A stretch of DNA of 64,000 nt from Planococcus citri (taxonomy: Eukaryota; Arthropoda; Insecta; Hemiptera; Pseudococcidae), in NCBI RefSeq assembly GCF_950023065.1, contig NC_088681.1:64514836-64578835 (forward strand), read 5' to 3'. A program made the translations under genes and the position numbers. Within the stretch, counting starts at the first letter, position 1; every line of letters starts with the position of its first letter. Shown here in pieces: positions 24,750-36,568 of this stretch. A model generated the notes under the pieces. That model was not told where the DNA came from and did not search any database. It was given only the letters and a program-made list of their open reading frames with translations.

Positions 24750-25359
24750 TCGAGGTTATTGTTTATTTTTTTGAAAATGGGTCAGTTGTTGAAGGGTGGC
24801 AGGGAGGGAAAACTGGGCAGAAAACGTGTGATTTTGAGATTTGTGCTGTACTGATTTGAATTTGTGTTTAACGATTCAAAAAATGAAATTAGGTCATTCG
24901 ATTTCATTTATAGTTTTTAAACCTCGAAGAGAATAAATGGAAGATTTGAAATAATTACCTGCCTAAATAAAATTTGAAAAGCTCTAATTTGAATTCCGAA
25001 TGGGATGGCTCGACTTTCCAAATTGAGAACAGAAGTTGAAAATCTCAACTTGTGAAGGACGATGAAAAAAACTGGATGCGTCTTCATTGTCATCTTTGTA
25101 AAAAAAAAACTATTTTCAAAATGATGAGATGTCAACATTCTCTGAGGGTCATCAGTCATCATGAATCACCATAGCCCTCAATTTTGAACAAAATTCTGAA
25201 TAAAAAAAATGTTTTACTCGACCTTCTCCCCCTTCTACTGAAACATTGAAAAGTCCTGGTTTTTGTGATTTTTCCCTGTAAATAATTAGGTAATTCATCA
25301 ATTCGTTAATGAAATCAGTTTTCGTCTTGGCATCTTCGCCTTTGATTAATCAACGATGC
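24750..25359. other. intergenic, nothing recognised
   Basis: AT-rich DNA between the Hey 3' end and the palindrome field. One short minus-strand frame (24917-25162) has no domain. Confidence 0.5.
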
Positions 25360-27000
25360 ATTTATTCGCGAACGATTTTTTTCATCTCCGAGTAAATCAT
25401 TCCCAAACAAATCATCTTCAAATTCTTACTGATGTACCAGTTGAAAAATTCAAATTTTGCCACATCCTCTTTCACTAGATTTCATCTGGTAGTGATTCAG
25501 TCGTTCTCGAATGATTCATCGAGTCCGAACAAATCGTTCGCGAATGCATCATTCACGGTTTTTATCAAAAAAGTTATCTCATTGTAGATCATTTGATTTG
25601 TGTGATTCAGTCGTTCTCAAATGATTCATAATTTCTGAATGAATCGTTCGGTTCGGATCGAATCGCCTCTAATTTTTGTAGAATTATGATGTAAAGTCTC
25701 GATACATCAAGTCTGATATTATATTGGTGATTCATTTATTCGCGATTTTAGTAATGATTCAGTCGTTCTCGAATTATTTATCGATTCTGAACAAATCGTT
25801 CACGAACGAATAGAGTCCAGTTTTTGACAATAGGATTAAAGCTGTCTAGTTTCGTAATGTTATCTTTACCTGATTTGATTTTTCAGTGATCTATTCGTTC
25901 GAGAACGATTTTTTTTCTAATGAACGAGTCGTTCGCGAACGAATCATTTACAATTTTTGTCGATAATTGAATATGATTCGTTTCGTCTCGTCCTGCACTT
26001 TGTGATGTGATTTTATAGAGACTCGGTCGTTCTCGAATGACTTATTATTTCTGAGTGAATCGTTCTTGAACGAATCACTCCAATTTCTGAAGATTGATAA
26101 ATTAATGATGTCGAATTACTCATGGTATAATTTTTCATCTGATCCGATGTATTGGTAATTCATTCATTCGCGATTTTGTGATGATTTAATAGTCGTTCAC
26201 GAATGATCTTCGGATTCCGAGCAAATCGTTCGCGAACGAATGGAGCCCAATTATTGATGAAAAGGTTCGAAATTGTGAGGTTTCGTCATGTATCGTCGTC
26301 TCTGATTTTTCAGTGATTCATTCGCTCGCAAACGATCGAACGAGTGAATCGTTCGCGAACGACATGCTCAGATCAAAAAATCGTTCGCGAACGACTCGAG
26401 TACAAGTTTTATTGATAGATTGAATTACGTTTGGTTTCGTCTCATCATGCACTATGTGATTTAATTTTCAAGTTATTTGATCGTTCTCGAATGATTCATC
26501 GTTTTTGAGAAAATCGTTCTCAAATTGAATCAGTTCCACTTTTTTGAAGATTCACTACGTCGAGTATGATTTGTTGATGGCGAGCAAATCGTTCGCGAAC
26601 GAATGGAGTCCATTTTTTTTTTGTGAAGTTTGATCATTTATCAACTGTTCTTAATTTGATTTTTCAGTGATTCATTCGTTCGCGAACGATTTTTCATCTG
26701 GGTGAGTCGTTCGCGAACGAATCATTCAGAATTTTTGTTGATTAAATGATGAGATAGAGTAATGTTGTTTCGCTCCGATTGGTGTATAATCTGATTTGAT
26801 TTCCAAACTATTTAGTCGTTCGCGAATGATTCACTTAGAAACTAGTGAATCGTTCGCAAATTAATCATTTTGGATTTTTGTAATCGATTTTTTAGGTCCT
26901 ATGATCTTTGATATGATTTTAGTCATTGGTGATTCATTCTTTCGCGATCGAATTTATTCGCCTCTGAATTCTGATCGAATCGTTCGCGAACGAGTCATCT
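25360..27000. repeat. field of ~25 palindromes related to TCGTTCGCGAACGA
   Basis: The perfect 14-base palindrome TCGTTCGCGAACGA or a close variant recurs about every 30-100 bases. Perfect copies are near 25928, 26225, 26351, 26380, 26586, 26669, 26697 and 26981; imperfect ones are near 25534, 25796, 25884, 26024, 26193, 26482, 26813 and elsewhere. Surrounding phrases also repeat: GTTTCGTCTCRTC at about 25979 and 26430, and CAAATCGTTCRCGAACGAAT before AGTCC/AGCCC at about 25790, 26222 and 26583. This indicates a decayed higher-order tandem unit of roughly 340-450 bp. No open frame spans it. It may be satellite-like, part of a transposon, or an array of binding sites for a dimeric factor. Confidence 0.85.
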
Positions 27001-28821
27001 TCAATTGTCGATAGTGAATTTTAAAATGTCACGAATCTACTTGAAAACAGACTGAGAAAAAGTTTATAAAAAGCTCAAATTTCGAAAATTTTTCGAAATA
27101 TCGACAACATTTTTTATGAAATCGTTTTGAAAATTAGTACATATCTAATTTCCAAATGCGAAAATTTTGTCAATTATAAACAATTGGGTGAAATTACCAA
27201 AAAATTAGTCATATTTACATGAAAAATAATTGAGAATCGACAATTTTTAGACGGATTTTTAGCATTTCATCAAGTTTTTATTTTGATTGGTTGGAATTAA
27301 TGCATTTTGAATCGAATTCAGCTTACGTAGCAACGTTTCAGAAAATTTTTGGCTTGAAGAAATTCAGACCTTTCTTCTGATTTGAAACATTATTTTCTTA
27401 ATTTAAATCTCTTATCAGAGTTCTGCTTTTTTTACCAAAATTTGAAAAAGTAACAATTTGACATTTCTTTGCAGAAATTTCAAAAATTAGTCAATTTCTT
27501 GCCAAAATGTTGGAAAGGTTTCATTCTTTATTGATTTTCATAGTCGTACCTACATTTTTTTTTTTTGCATCAATGTAAAAGACGTAATTTTACGTTCCCT
27601 CGAGGCAGATTACACGCTCGACAACATTATTTTCATCGAAACAAGTAAGTACATTATTTTTCCGCGCAAAATGAGAAATAAAATTCTTAAAGATCATCGT
27701 CTAATTCAATTTCGATGTCGCAAAATTCACCGTAGCGGCGAAAAAAGCTGTATAGAAACGGTATCATCAAACACAATCACGTGAAACCATTAACCCTTTT
27801 TGAAAACACTAGCAAAGTTTTCAATATCGCGTTTAATGTGTACGAGAGAAATCGAACCCGTCCAACAAACGTCGTATATTTATTTCGACTCCGACGAAGA
27901 ACGATACATCTTGAAAATCCATTCAGCTTGGTAAACTTCACCACCACCACCACCATCATCATCATCGCGCCCAGCTTATAATATGTGTGTAGTAAAGTTT
28001 GCCCCAGTCGTATACTTATACCACTCGAATAACTATATAAAGTTTATTTCATTTACTCCAGAAAGCGTACGTATCCGCGACCGTATAAATTTCGTATCAA
28101 CGTTAGAAATTTTTTATCAACTGTCATATTCGGAGAAGTAAAACTTTACTAGTCTCGTTTATCATCGTCTTGGAAAACTATCGCGCCTTCGACTTTCGAG
28201 TGTAGACTAAAGCCCGGCGGCTAGTCGATGAAATTGCGCCTTGTACGAGGTAATTGCTTCTCGTGGAAGACAAAAAAAACCCTTACTAGGAGATAAATTG
28301 AGTTTGAAAACACTCGTATATAACCCAAGGCTTAGTACGAGAACGAGTATCGAGATCGTGCTTTATAAAGTGTAATTTTCGACGACGAGGTTGAAAATTT
28401 CAACTACTCTAAATTGGCTGTTGCGTCGTCCTCATCGTCGTCATCATCTCTTCTGCTGCGAGTGCGACTCTTTCAAATGGTTGCATTTTAATATTATTAT
28501 TATAAAGTTTTTATACGTTGTATAGCGAAGAAGTCGTCCATTCGGTACATTTCGTTTAATTAGACGACTCAGCGAAAGTTTCTAGTCTTAGGAAAAATTT
28601 CGCCATAAACGCTTTATTCATTTCACACCTCCCTGACTCTTTCAGCACTACGCTATCCTCGCTGGAAATATTTTTTAAACTTTATACTACACGCTGTGTC
28701 CTGGAGCTTTTTGTTAGAGTAATTAATTGTAATCTTTTATGCTCGATTGTAGGTACGATAAAACGAAATTTTCCGCTAATAAATTCTCACTAACGTATAA
28801 ATCGTTTTGGTGTTGTTACAG
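27001..28821. other. non-coding stretch with one microsatellite
   Basis: 27000-27600 is AT-rich and featureless. From about 27600 to 28900 the base composition is more balanced, as in the Hey promoter region, but I find no coding exon. An ACC/ATC trinucleotide run lies at about 27938-27966. Frames at 27777-27981 are by-products of it. The last ~75 bases before 28822 resemble the sequence before exon A at 7423. Confidence 0.45.
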
Positions 28822-28915
28822 TTATACGACGGAGTTTAGCGCTGATTTATCATCGAGTTTCCTTCATCTTGGCGACGCGACGACGGTTCCAGACCCTCTG
28901 CTCGTCTTCTGAACT
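28822..28915 (+). other. candidate exon B (diverged copy of exon A)
   Basis: A 94-base segment lies between the acceptor TTGTTACAG and the donor GTAAGTA. Its 3' half (CTGCTCGTCTTCTGAACT) and upstream intron resemble exon A at 7423-7502. Two of three frames contain stops, so it is probably a non-coding or 5' UTR exon. It lies ~5 kb downstream of the Hey stop codon on the same strand, and nothing downstream in this window is an obvious partner. It could belong to a long non-coding RNA or to a gene reaching in from outside. Confidence 0.4.
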
Positions 28916-29520
28916 GTAAGTACCTACAATTTGAATATATATTCGCGAAAATTATGGTTTAAGAAAGCTGATGAAAGTATGGCTGGAGTGGCCTTGAGCT
29001 TTTTATGGTTAACGATTCGTTGCATGTGGACAGGAAGGGAGGGGGTGAAAATTGCGCTACGAGGTTTACTTCGATGATTGAAATGAGTTGGAATTTTGCA
29101 TGAAATCCGAATGTTTCGACGAAAATGTTTTACCGACTTTGCCGTGAAACGGAAAAGTAAGGTATTGTATTTGTCATGATGGTTGAGGATTTGGATGGGG
29201 GTGGATTTTCTTGACGAATTGAAGTGTGCTGATCACGATAAGACGTATGACGCAAAACGAGAGAAGTTTATATAGATATATATATATAGGTATATATATC
29301 AATTTATGTATAAATTTGTGTCACGCTGAACTCAAAAACTCCGAACTTCAAATCGAACCTGATGATGGCAAAATATTGCTTTGATACTGAACTAGAGAAA
29401 TTTTTAATTTGGTCGAAATCGATTCAGCCGTTTACGAGATATGAACGTTTTAGTGTGTTTCAACGTTATGGATAAGCAGAAATTTGTATAAACCCTTATA
29501 TCTCGCAAACGGCTCACCCC
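28916..29520. other. non-coding, transposon-like text
   Basis: A TA dinucleotide run lies at about 29271-29300. 29320-29520 reads like dispersed insect repeat sequence (GATTCAGCCGTTTACGAGATATGAACG-type wording, with a second ATATCTCGCAAACGGCTC near 29500 that partly complements it). No coding potential. Confidence 0.4.
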
Positions 29521-29528
29521 TAACAAAC

Positions 29529-29612
29529 AGATGCGGTGGTTAGGGTGTGTAGGTTGCAGATCGGTGCGCCGGAGGTCGGGTGTTCGAATCCCGCGGGAGT
29601 CAAGAGGAAAAA
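29529..29612 (+). repeat. tRNA-derived (SINE-like) segment
   Basis: The segment carries a B-box-like TGTTCGAATCC (29581-29591), one base off the RNA polymerase III consensus, and an A-box-like TGGTTAGGGTGT about 40 bases upstream. I could not fold a proper cloverleaf: the T stem is mismatched and there is no matching acceptor stem. A functional tRNA is therefore unlikely, and a SINE head is the better reading. It is GC-rich compared with its neighbours. Confidence 0.55.
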
Positions 29613-29739
29613 AATTTTTTGTTGATTTTTTTTGTTAATTTTATCCGTTCAAAATTTTTTTGCCATAAAAAATCAAAATTTTTCAAAAATTTCTAGTGTA
29701 ATTTTTGTTTTAACAAAAAACTTTAAGTTTTTGATAATT

Positions 29740-30405
29740 TTTTTTTTTGGTGAATTAATAGTAATTTTTAGTAAGTAAATAAGATGATTAGTTATTTTTG
29801 GTGAATTACTAGTAATTAAAGTTGTTCAAAAATTTTGGTAAATTGCTTGGGTAATTTTTGGTAAATTGGTAAAGTTTGGTAAATTGGTAAAAACCTTTGG
29901 CAGTAAATTACTGGGGTGATTAAAATTCGGTAAAAAATTGGTAAATTAGTGAGGAAATGTCTGGTAAATTACTGAGGTGAATGTTGGTAAATTGCTGAGG
30001 TAATTTTTGGTAAAATGGAAAAAGTTGGTAAAATTGGTAAATTAGTGGGTAATGTCTGGTAAATTACTGAGGTAAATGTTAGTAAATTGCTGGGGTAATT
30101 TTTGGTAAATTCGTGAATTTTGGTAAATTGGTAAAATTGGTAAATTAGTGGGTAATGTCTGGTAAATTACTGAGGTAAATGTTAGTAAATTGCTGGGGTA
30201 ATTTTTGATAAATTCGTGAATTTTGGTAAATTGGTAAATTTTGGTAAATTGGTAAATTTTGTTAAATTGGTAGATTTTGGTAAATTGATAAATTTTGGTA
30301 AATTGGTAAATTTCGGTAAATAGCTAAATTTCGGTTAATTGGTAAATTTTGGTAAATTGGTAAATTTTGGTAAATCCGTAAATTTCAGTAAATTTGTTTA
30401 TTTTC
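29740..30405. repeat. GGTAAATT tandem array
   Basis: Short units of the form TTTGGTAAATTGGTAAA repeat, and a longer unit of about 100 bp (containing GGGTAATGTCTGGTAAATTACTGAGG) is repeated near 29930, 30050 and 30155. The array decays at both ends. No coding potential. Confidence 0.8.
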
Positions 30406-32454
30406 CTGTATAGCAGAGCAAAGTCGGTTAATCTTGCCTACTGCGCAAGATGTTTTTTCAGCTTGAGCTTGATGATTTCTGAGCCCAGAATTGGATCATG
30501 ATTTGTGAGATTTTTGATACAGTTTCATGCAATCTGTCGAAATGAGTTGAAGTTTTGATATTTTGGCAGACATTTTTTTTTTTAGGAATTTTTGAAGAAT
30601 TTAGAACCCATAATTGAGTCAAGATGTTCAGGTTTTTTTTTTGTAAAAGTTGTCATACGACCTACCAAAGTTGGTCAGAGATTTCCATTGAAACTTTTTT
30701 CGAGCTTTTTTGATGTTGTTTGAATATTTTTCTGGAATTTTTAGCTCATTAGGTTAGGATTTATAAACGAGATGTCATGCGACTTATATCAGAATAGGTT
30801 AAAATTTCGGCAAAAAGTCCTAAGTTCCTTTTAAAATTTTCTTTTGAAGGAGTTGGAAAAATTTTGAGCCTAAAATTGGGTCATGATGAATCATGATTTA
30901 TCAGGATTTTCAGAATTTTTGGGAAAAGAGTCACGTCCTATCAAAATTAATTGGAAGTTTGGTAGAAAATCAAAGTCAGAACCCAAGTTGGTAAAAATTT
31001 GTTGTGAAATTTTTTTCTCTTCATCAATTGTATGCCTCAAAAACTTGAAATCTTATTCCATTTCTTTAAAAAAAAAAATTTAATTTAATTGAAAATTTTC
31101 TCATTGTGACAAAATTAGAATGTGTGGCAATTGATGAGGTGTTTTGAAGGAGGAGGAGGAGGAGGGGGGGGGTTCAAATATAAATAATTATCAAAATCAA
31201 CCTGAACAAATTTTCATTTTAAAAATTTTTGATTGGGTACTTTCCATGTAAAATGTTGGATTTCAATTTTCGAAACTTTGTGGAAATTCTTGAACGTTTT
31301 CTTGAAATTCCGTGTCAGTGGCTGCCTTTTAAATTATTCCAAAAAAACATTTCAACAAATTTTCAAAATTTTTACTCTTTTGCAGATTATGAACATTTTT
31401 TATTTCATCCAACTTGAACTTTTTTGGATTTCAGAACAGATAACTTTTCTGAATTTCAAAATTTCAAATCAAAATTTTTTCAAAATCGAACTTTTTTGTA
31501 TTTTGTCGTAATGTGGAAATTTGAGATGTTGAAATTTTCAAAAAAGAAGGAGATGAAGTTCTATTGTTTGAAGCATTGAAGGTTTTCTTTGTAAGGCTCT
31601 AGAAAATTATTGAGGGAAAGGGCTCAATTTCAAAATCACGCTCACAGGGAAGAAAGATACAAGGGAGCAGTTCAGCATTATGTCGATAAAATTGACTATC
31701 AAGCTCCCTAAAACCATTGAAAAATTGCATGAAAGTACCTAGGTATTAAGAATTGTTCGAATGTTTGAATGACTTTTTTTTGAAATCGAAATCACCTCGA
31801 TTACATTATAATATGTACCTGAAACGATGCTTATTACAGCGCTGATCTAGCGACCAATTTTAATAATCAAATGATGTTGAATTGTTGACCCATGATTAAC
31901 TATTGCTATTCTACATCTACATTATGCACAATACTCTATCAAATGCACATCCCTTTACTCGATTAATGAATTTTATTGATGCATTTGCTTCAATATGTAG
32001 AAGAAACTGTACAGCAAATACGTAAAAACATTTTTAATTGAAACTTTGAAAGGGGATACTATTCGTAAGTCGTCGAATATTACAATTGCATGCCTTAACA
32101 CTGGACTTTCTTTCGACCTGCTTTTGTTTGGGTGCTCTTTATTATAATTATTTTAATTTTCCATGATTGTTTACCAAGGTTTTTTAGTGCAAGAAAATGG
32201 AGTGATAAGTGATAAGTTGAAAAATAGTGATTCTCTTTTTGTTCTTTATTTATATATATTTTTGTTAGTGATTCATCGTTGAAAAAAGTTGTTTTATTAT
32301 TCTAATTATTCGTAAATTTTTGATTCTCAACTTGAAAGGAAGATGTAGTCCTTAACTGGGAGGAAGAATTTTCGAAAAAGTCGAAGATATGAATTCTCAA
32401 ACTGGGAGAATATTTTGAAAAGCAGTTGTACCAATTTTATTAATCATCGTTAAA
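30406..32454. other. intergenic, nothing recognised
   Basis: Very AT-rich sequence with a GGA/G tract near 31150-31170. Short frames (30883-31083, 31229-31511) are Phe/Lys/Ile-rich without domains. I see no repeat pair or RNA gene. Confidence 0.5.
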
Positions 32455-33204
32455 CTGAAAAACTTGTCAAGTTTTTGGGAATTTTTCCCGATTTTTCAAA
32501 AAAATTGTCAATAAATAATAAATTGGAGAATGGATATCCGCGAACTCATTCAGTGTCCTTGACAAATAACGCTTCAGTCGTCGTTTTTCTATTTTTTGTT
32601 ACTTGGAATTTGTTTGTATCGAGAAAATCAACTGATTGGTGATAATTTCAACTCGCCGCTAGTTCCAGTCTAAAAGTACATCTTCAGGAATATTGGTAGT
32701 AGGGTAGTAGGAAACTTTGAGAAAGAACCGACTGTATAGGTTTGAATCATATGTATTTGAAGCGTCGTTGTAGAATATTGTCATCATTGTCTGAAAAAAT
32801 TCCCAAAAAAGGTCAACAAATCGTTTGTGTTAGAAATTTCTGGTATCACAATATTGTACTTTGTGACTGGGGCATTTTCTCTTTCACATCGTGTAAAAAA
32901 ATTTGAACTGAGAAATACAGTAAAATTTCAACGTTTGAAGGAAAAAATTAAGGTAGTATGTACCTACTTTTTTCAATTTTGGTCCAAATCCAAATGCAAG
33001 GCTTTTTGAGTGAAAAATTTGTTTCAATTTTTGTGGGAAGGGTTGCAAAATTTTTCAACGTCAACATTTTTCATTTTTCAAAAATCACCGGAGAATATTT
33101 TTTTAAAAAACGAAAGAAATCAGTGGGATAAAACATTTTAGAGACAATTTTGATTTTTTTTTAAAACAGCACTAGAAGAGAATTTTTTTCTAGTGTTCCA
33201 AAAA

Positions 33205-34176
33205 TAGTGGAGTGGCAAATGAAAAAAAAACTGCATTTGATGAAAGAAGCGTGAATTTTGGTATGGTGAACTTTTGAACCAAAATGAAGTTATTAAGACC
33301 GGGAGCCACTCGAGCTCCCCCCCCCTTCTTCGAGGGGGGGTGGGGCTTACAATTTTGAAAATTTTCCTGCGGATAGAGTTTTGATCAGAAATCCAATATT
33401 ATGGTGTCTGCTGTTAGATATTGATCAGCACTTTCTATTTTCACCATTGAAACCATCGTCCCCCTCTCCCCCTTGCGTGGGGCTCAGCCCCCTAAATTGT
33501 GCATCTGAAAGACGTTCAAATTTCATAAGAATGAAATATTAAGCCAGTTACTGTTCAATATTGATCGATATGTTCCGCTAAAAGTGTCGGAATCATCGCA
33601 TACCTCCCACCCCCCCATGGGGGCTGCAAGCCTCTAAGATGTGGAGTCGATGAAAAACCCACTTATGGAACTGAAATTCTGTAAATATGTACTTCTGTGG
33701 TCATGGGAATATAGTCCATTTCATCGATTACTTGCGCGTTTTTCAAGTTTTAAGGTGCCACAGGGGGCAGAGGGGAGAGGGAACCAAAAAATGAACTACC
33801 AAAATTATTCGTACACTTTACATAGCATATTTTCACAAAATAACATTTCCGAGTCTCAATGTCTTCCAGATCCACAATTTAGGGGGCTGAGCCCCACGCA
33901 AGGGGGAGAGGGGGGACGATGGTTTCAATGGTGAAAATAGAAAGTGCTGATCAATATCTAACAGCAGACACCATAATATTGTATTTCTGATTAAAACTCT
34001 ATCCACAGGAAAATTTTCAAAATTTTAAGCCCCACCCCCCTCGAAGGAGGGGAGAGCTCGAGTGGCTCCCGGTCTTGAAAACTTCATTTTGGTTCAAAAA
34101 TTCATCATACCAAAATTCACGCTTCTTTCATCAAACGCTGTTTTCTCCTGTATTCCAGTTGTTTGCCACTCCACTA
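33205..34176. mobile_element. 972 bp foldback element inside copy-1 module
   Basis: The ends are TAGTGGAGTGGCAAA and its complement (33205 and 34176). About 320 bp at each side pair up, including the GGGAGCCACTCGAGCTC and GGGGCTCAGCCCCCTAAATTGTG blocks. There is no transposase. Comparison with the uninterrupted copy-2 module around 39140-39170 shows the insertion point between GTGTTCCAA and GAGGGTGGGGAG-like sequence. A TA duplication is possible. Confidence 0.75.
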
Positions 34177-34666
34177 TAAAGAGGGTGGGGAGATACAGTC
34201 AATATTTATTCGTGAAAAAAAAATGTAGGTCAACATATCTCGGTTTTTCAGCAGAGCGAGGAATCATAAAAACTAAAAAAATTTAATGTCAAAACTTGTA
34301 AATTTGTGAAAAAAAAGTCAGAACTTGAGTGGAATGTTTTTTTCAAAATATTTCATCTTTGGTGGTTGGAGAAAGTTCAAAATTTCTGCAGGTTGAAAAT
34401 TTTTCTAGAATAAAAAAAAACCAAGCTGTGACTGCCAATTATGTTCGTGATATGCATTTTTGTTGAACATGGTAAGTCCAATTGCTTCGTATCTTCTCAT
34501 CAATCATGAATCAAAACTAATCACTCCCCCAAAAAAAAACAAATACAGTATACGAGTTTTTTTTTTAAATTGTTGATGGGATTTTTCTGACATATTCGCA
34601 ATCGACCTTCTCGTTAATATACGGTTAAATTTCTTTCTCACATCCTACACCATTAATTCTCGACTA

Positions 34667-34689
34667 TTCGATTCTAGGTTTGAATCGAA
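34667..34689 (+). promoter_or_regulatory. conserved inverted repeat and acceptor, copy 1
   Basis: TTCGATTC and GAATCGAA are separated by seven bases (TAGGTTT). The TTCTAG inside reads as a 3' splice site for a 5' UTR intron. The whole 23-base unit is kept upstream of all four copies, here 28 bases before the ATG. Confidence 0.6.
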
Positions 34690-34717
34690 GTTGAACTGAC
34701 TGACTCAAGAACCAGAA

Positions 34718-36568
34718 ATGGCTGAACGAACTTCCAACGTGTACGATATTTTGCATCCGTCTCCGGTTTCATTGAAAGAACTATCCGTGATCGCTGTTGG
34801 CCTGGAAGTGTGGCGTTGTGAAATTAATGAATATCGCAAAAACGGAACATTGGACAGTTTTCGTACTACATGCTCGGACATAACCTCGTTGTTGAGAACT
34901 AAACTCCCTGAATTACCATCGGTGATTTACGATGTGATCGTTGAATATGTCACCAGACTTGGGAAGTCGATACCGGATTGGCTTGAGGCGCATTCGAGAA
35001 CAGTGTGCTATTTTGAAAAGCGTTTTCCATTTCGTCTTTCGGAAGTTTTGGAATACTTCGATGATTTCGTTGGCGATTACGACGGAACTATTGATTTTGT
35101 AAAGACATCCGAACGTATGATGCATTGCGATGGTTTTGACGACGTTTTGAAATTCATCGTAGCTTGTAAATATTTTTTGGAAGATCACGTAAGACGAATA
35201 TGGCCATCAGTACGGCAAAAGATGAACTTGAGTAGTATTGATTTCTTTACGAATCCGCAGTTATACTACTGGATTTGTTGTCTTAGTGGTCAGTTGAATA
35301 AGATATCAATTGATCCGTATGACACGGTTAATAAAAAGATGCTTATAGAGTGCATTCACCAGTCTGGTAACTCTTTGGCAATACATTATTTTTGGAATCG
35401 TATACCATACGGAAACCAAATGCGAATGGCTATTTCCGTTTATGGACGAAGTGTAGAATGTTTCGTGAGATGCATCTTACCTAAACTGGACGATCAACAA
35501 CTAGAAGAATTGGTCAATGAGAAGGGTAGTGGTTTGATGCGAGCTCTGCTGCAGGATCTGTCTTGTGATGAAAGGCTCATCTTCCAAGCTTGGATGTACA
35601 TAAACAATACGATGGATGGTAGCAATTTCTCTAAACTTGTTGTGAGTATGTTGAGAATTGAGGCTGGATACTTTATACACAGTCATCAAACGCCTGAGAA
35701 TTGGTTGCGTCGGTGTTGCTTGATATGGAATAATGCTCCGCATAATTTGAAGAGGTCAGCGATTACAAAAATTTCGACCAAGAAATTAATCATATGCCAA
35801 GACGATTTTATGTCTTCTCCTCGTCGTACCTCTTCCGAGTTCCTTTTATCTATTCTTTCAGATTTTACTTTGGAAGAAAAACAGTCGTTTTGGCGTAACT
35901 GCTGGAAGAATTTGATGCTGAACAAGAATGTGCGCGATTTGCAACGAATAATGGAAGTATGTTTCGAACAGGAAGATGACATGATTAAGTTCATGGACGA
36001 CGTTATGGCTGCAAGTGAAAATTTGCAGCTCCGTTGTATCTCGTTATTGTCTCGTGCAAATTTCAACGAATTAAACGCTTTGGTCAATTTTTGTTGTTCT
36101 CGTATTGCAGAAACTGTGAAACTTTTGAAACGGCACATCTTGATGTCGAGTTTAATTAGTGACGATTTCCATTTAGACTTTGAACTGGTAGTTCATTGCG
36201 AAGAATTTAATACGTTCATTAATAACGCTTACGACAGCGTCGATCAAGCGACCGATTTTAAACATCAACTGGTGTCTTCTCCTCGTATTTTAGAAGATAT
36301 GTCGATCTGTGTTGAAATGCCAGAAGTTTCGTATGAAGCATTGAGGAAATTTATTGAAGCATTTGTCTCAACGGAACAAGTTTTACAGCTGGTAAAATCC
36401 TCCATCATTGATGGTTTGAAGGGAGATGCTATTCGTCGTAACTATCGTATTATTGAAGAGGCTCAGTCCAAACCTTTATTGGACCAGTTTTTACTGTGGT
36501 GCCTCGGAAGTAATGAGCAAGTAATGGAATTCATGCAGACTTGTATTACTCCTTGTCACGTGGACTAA
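34718..36568 (+). CDS. uncharacterised tandem-family protein, copy 1
   Basis: A single-exon frame of 616 codons; I do not recognise the family. An in-frame TGA 21 bases upstream makes this ATG the start, and G at -3 and +4 gives good context. No signal peptide, membrane span or zinc motif is visible. The protein looks soluble and mostly helical with many Leu/Ile/Phe and scattered Cys. Blocks kept in all four copies include residues 17-41 (VSLKELSVIAVGLE, then W-E-I-EYRK), 153-165 (FLEDHVRRIWPSV), 340-349 (APHNLKRSAI), 491-497 (VVHCEEF) and 589-600 (DQFLLWCLGSNE). AATAAA lies at 36665. Closest to copy 2. An intact frame among diverged paralogues suggests a functional gene; a fast-evolving solenoid-like adaptor would fit but is speculation. 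Confidence 0.85.
   Translation: MAERTSNVYDILHPSPVSLKELSVIAVGLEVWRCEINEYRKNGTLDSFRTTCSDITSLLRTKLPELPSVIYDVIVEYVTRLGKSIPDWLEAHSRTVCYFEKRFPFRLSEVLEYFDDFVGDYDGTIDFVKTSERMMHCDGFDDVLKFIVACKYFLEDHVRRIWPSVRQKMNLSSIDFFTNPQLYYWICCLSGQLNKISIDPYDTVNKKMLIECIHQSGNSLAIHYFWNRIPYGNQMRMAISVYGRSVECFVRCILPKLDDQQLEELVNEKGSGLMRALLQDLSCDERLIFQAWMYINNTMDGSNFSKLVVSMLRIEAGYFIHSHQTPENWLRRCCLIWNNAPHNLKRSAITKISTKKLIICQDDFMSSPRRTSSEFLLSILSDFTLEEKQSFWRNCWKNLMLNKNVRDLQRIMEVCFEQEDDMIKFMDDVMAASENLQLRCISLLSRANFNELNALVNFCCSRIAETVKLLKRHILMSSLISDDFHLDFELVVHCEEFNTFINNAYDSVDQATDFKHQLVSSPRILEDMSICVEMPEVSYEALRKFIEAFVSTEQVLQLVKSSIIDGLKGDAIRRNYRIIEEAQSKPLLDQFLLWCLGSNEQVMEFMQTCITPCHVD

Larger units (their letters stand above)
32455..34690 (+). 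promoter_or_regulatory. upstream module of family copy 1 (with inserted element)
   Basis: The module begins with ACTTGTCAAGTTTTTGGGAA and continues through the block ATTCAGTGTCCTTGACAAA...CAGTCGTCG and the block CAACTGATTGGTGATAATTTC. The same order recurs before copies 2, 3 and 4, though parts are missing in 3 and 4. The ATTCAGTG word resembles an arthropod initiator, so the first exon or promoter may be here. The module ends in the TTCGATTC/GAATCGAA inverted repeat at 34667-34689, which contains a TAG acceptor. A 972 bp element (33205-34176) interrupts it. Confidence 0.5.

Noticed and set aside
29529..29612. Functional tRNA gene
   Set aside because: The B box is good but the T stem is mismatched and no acceptor stem closes; better read as SINE-derived.
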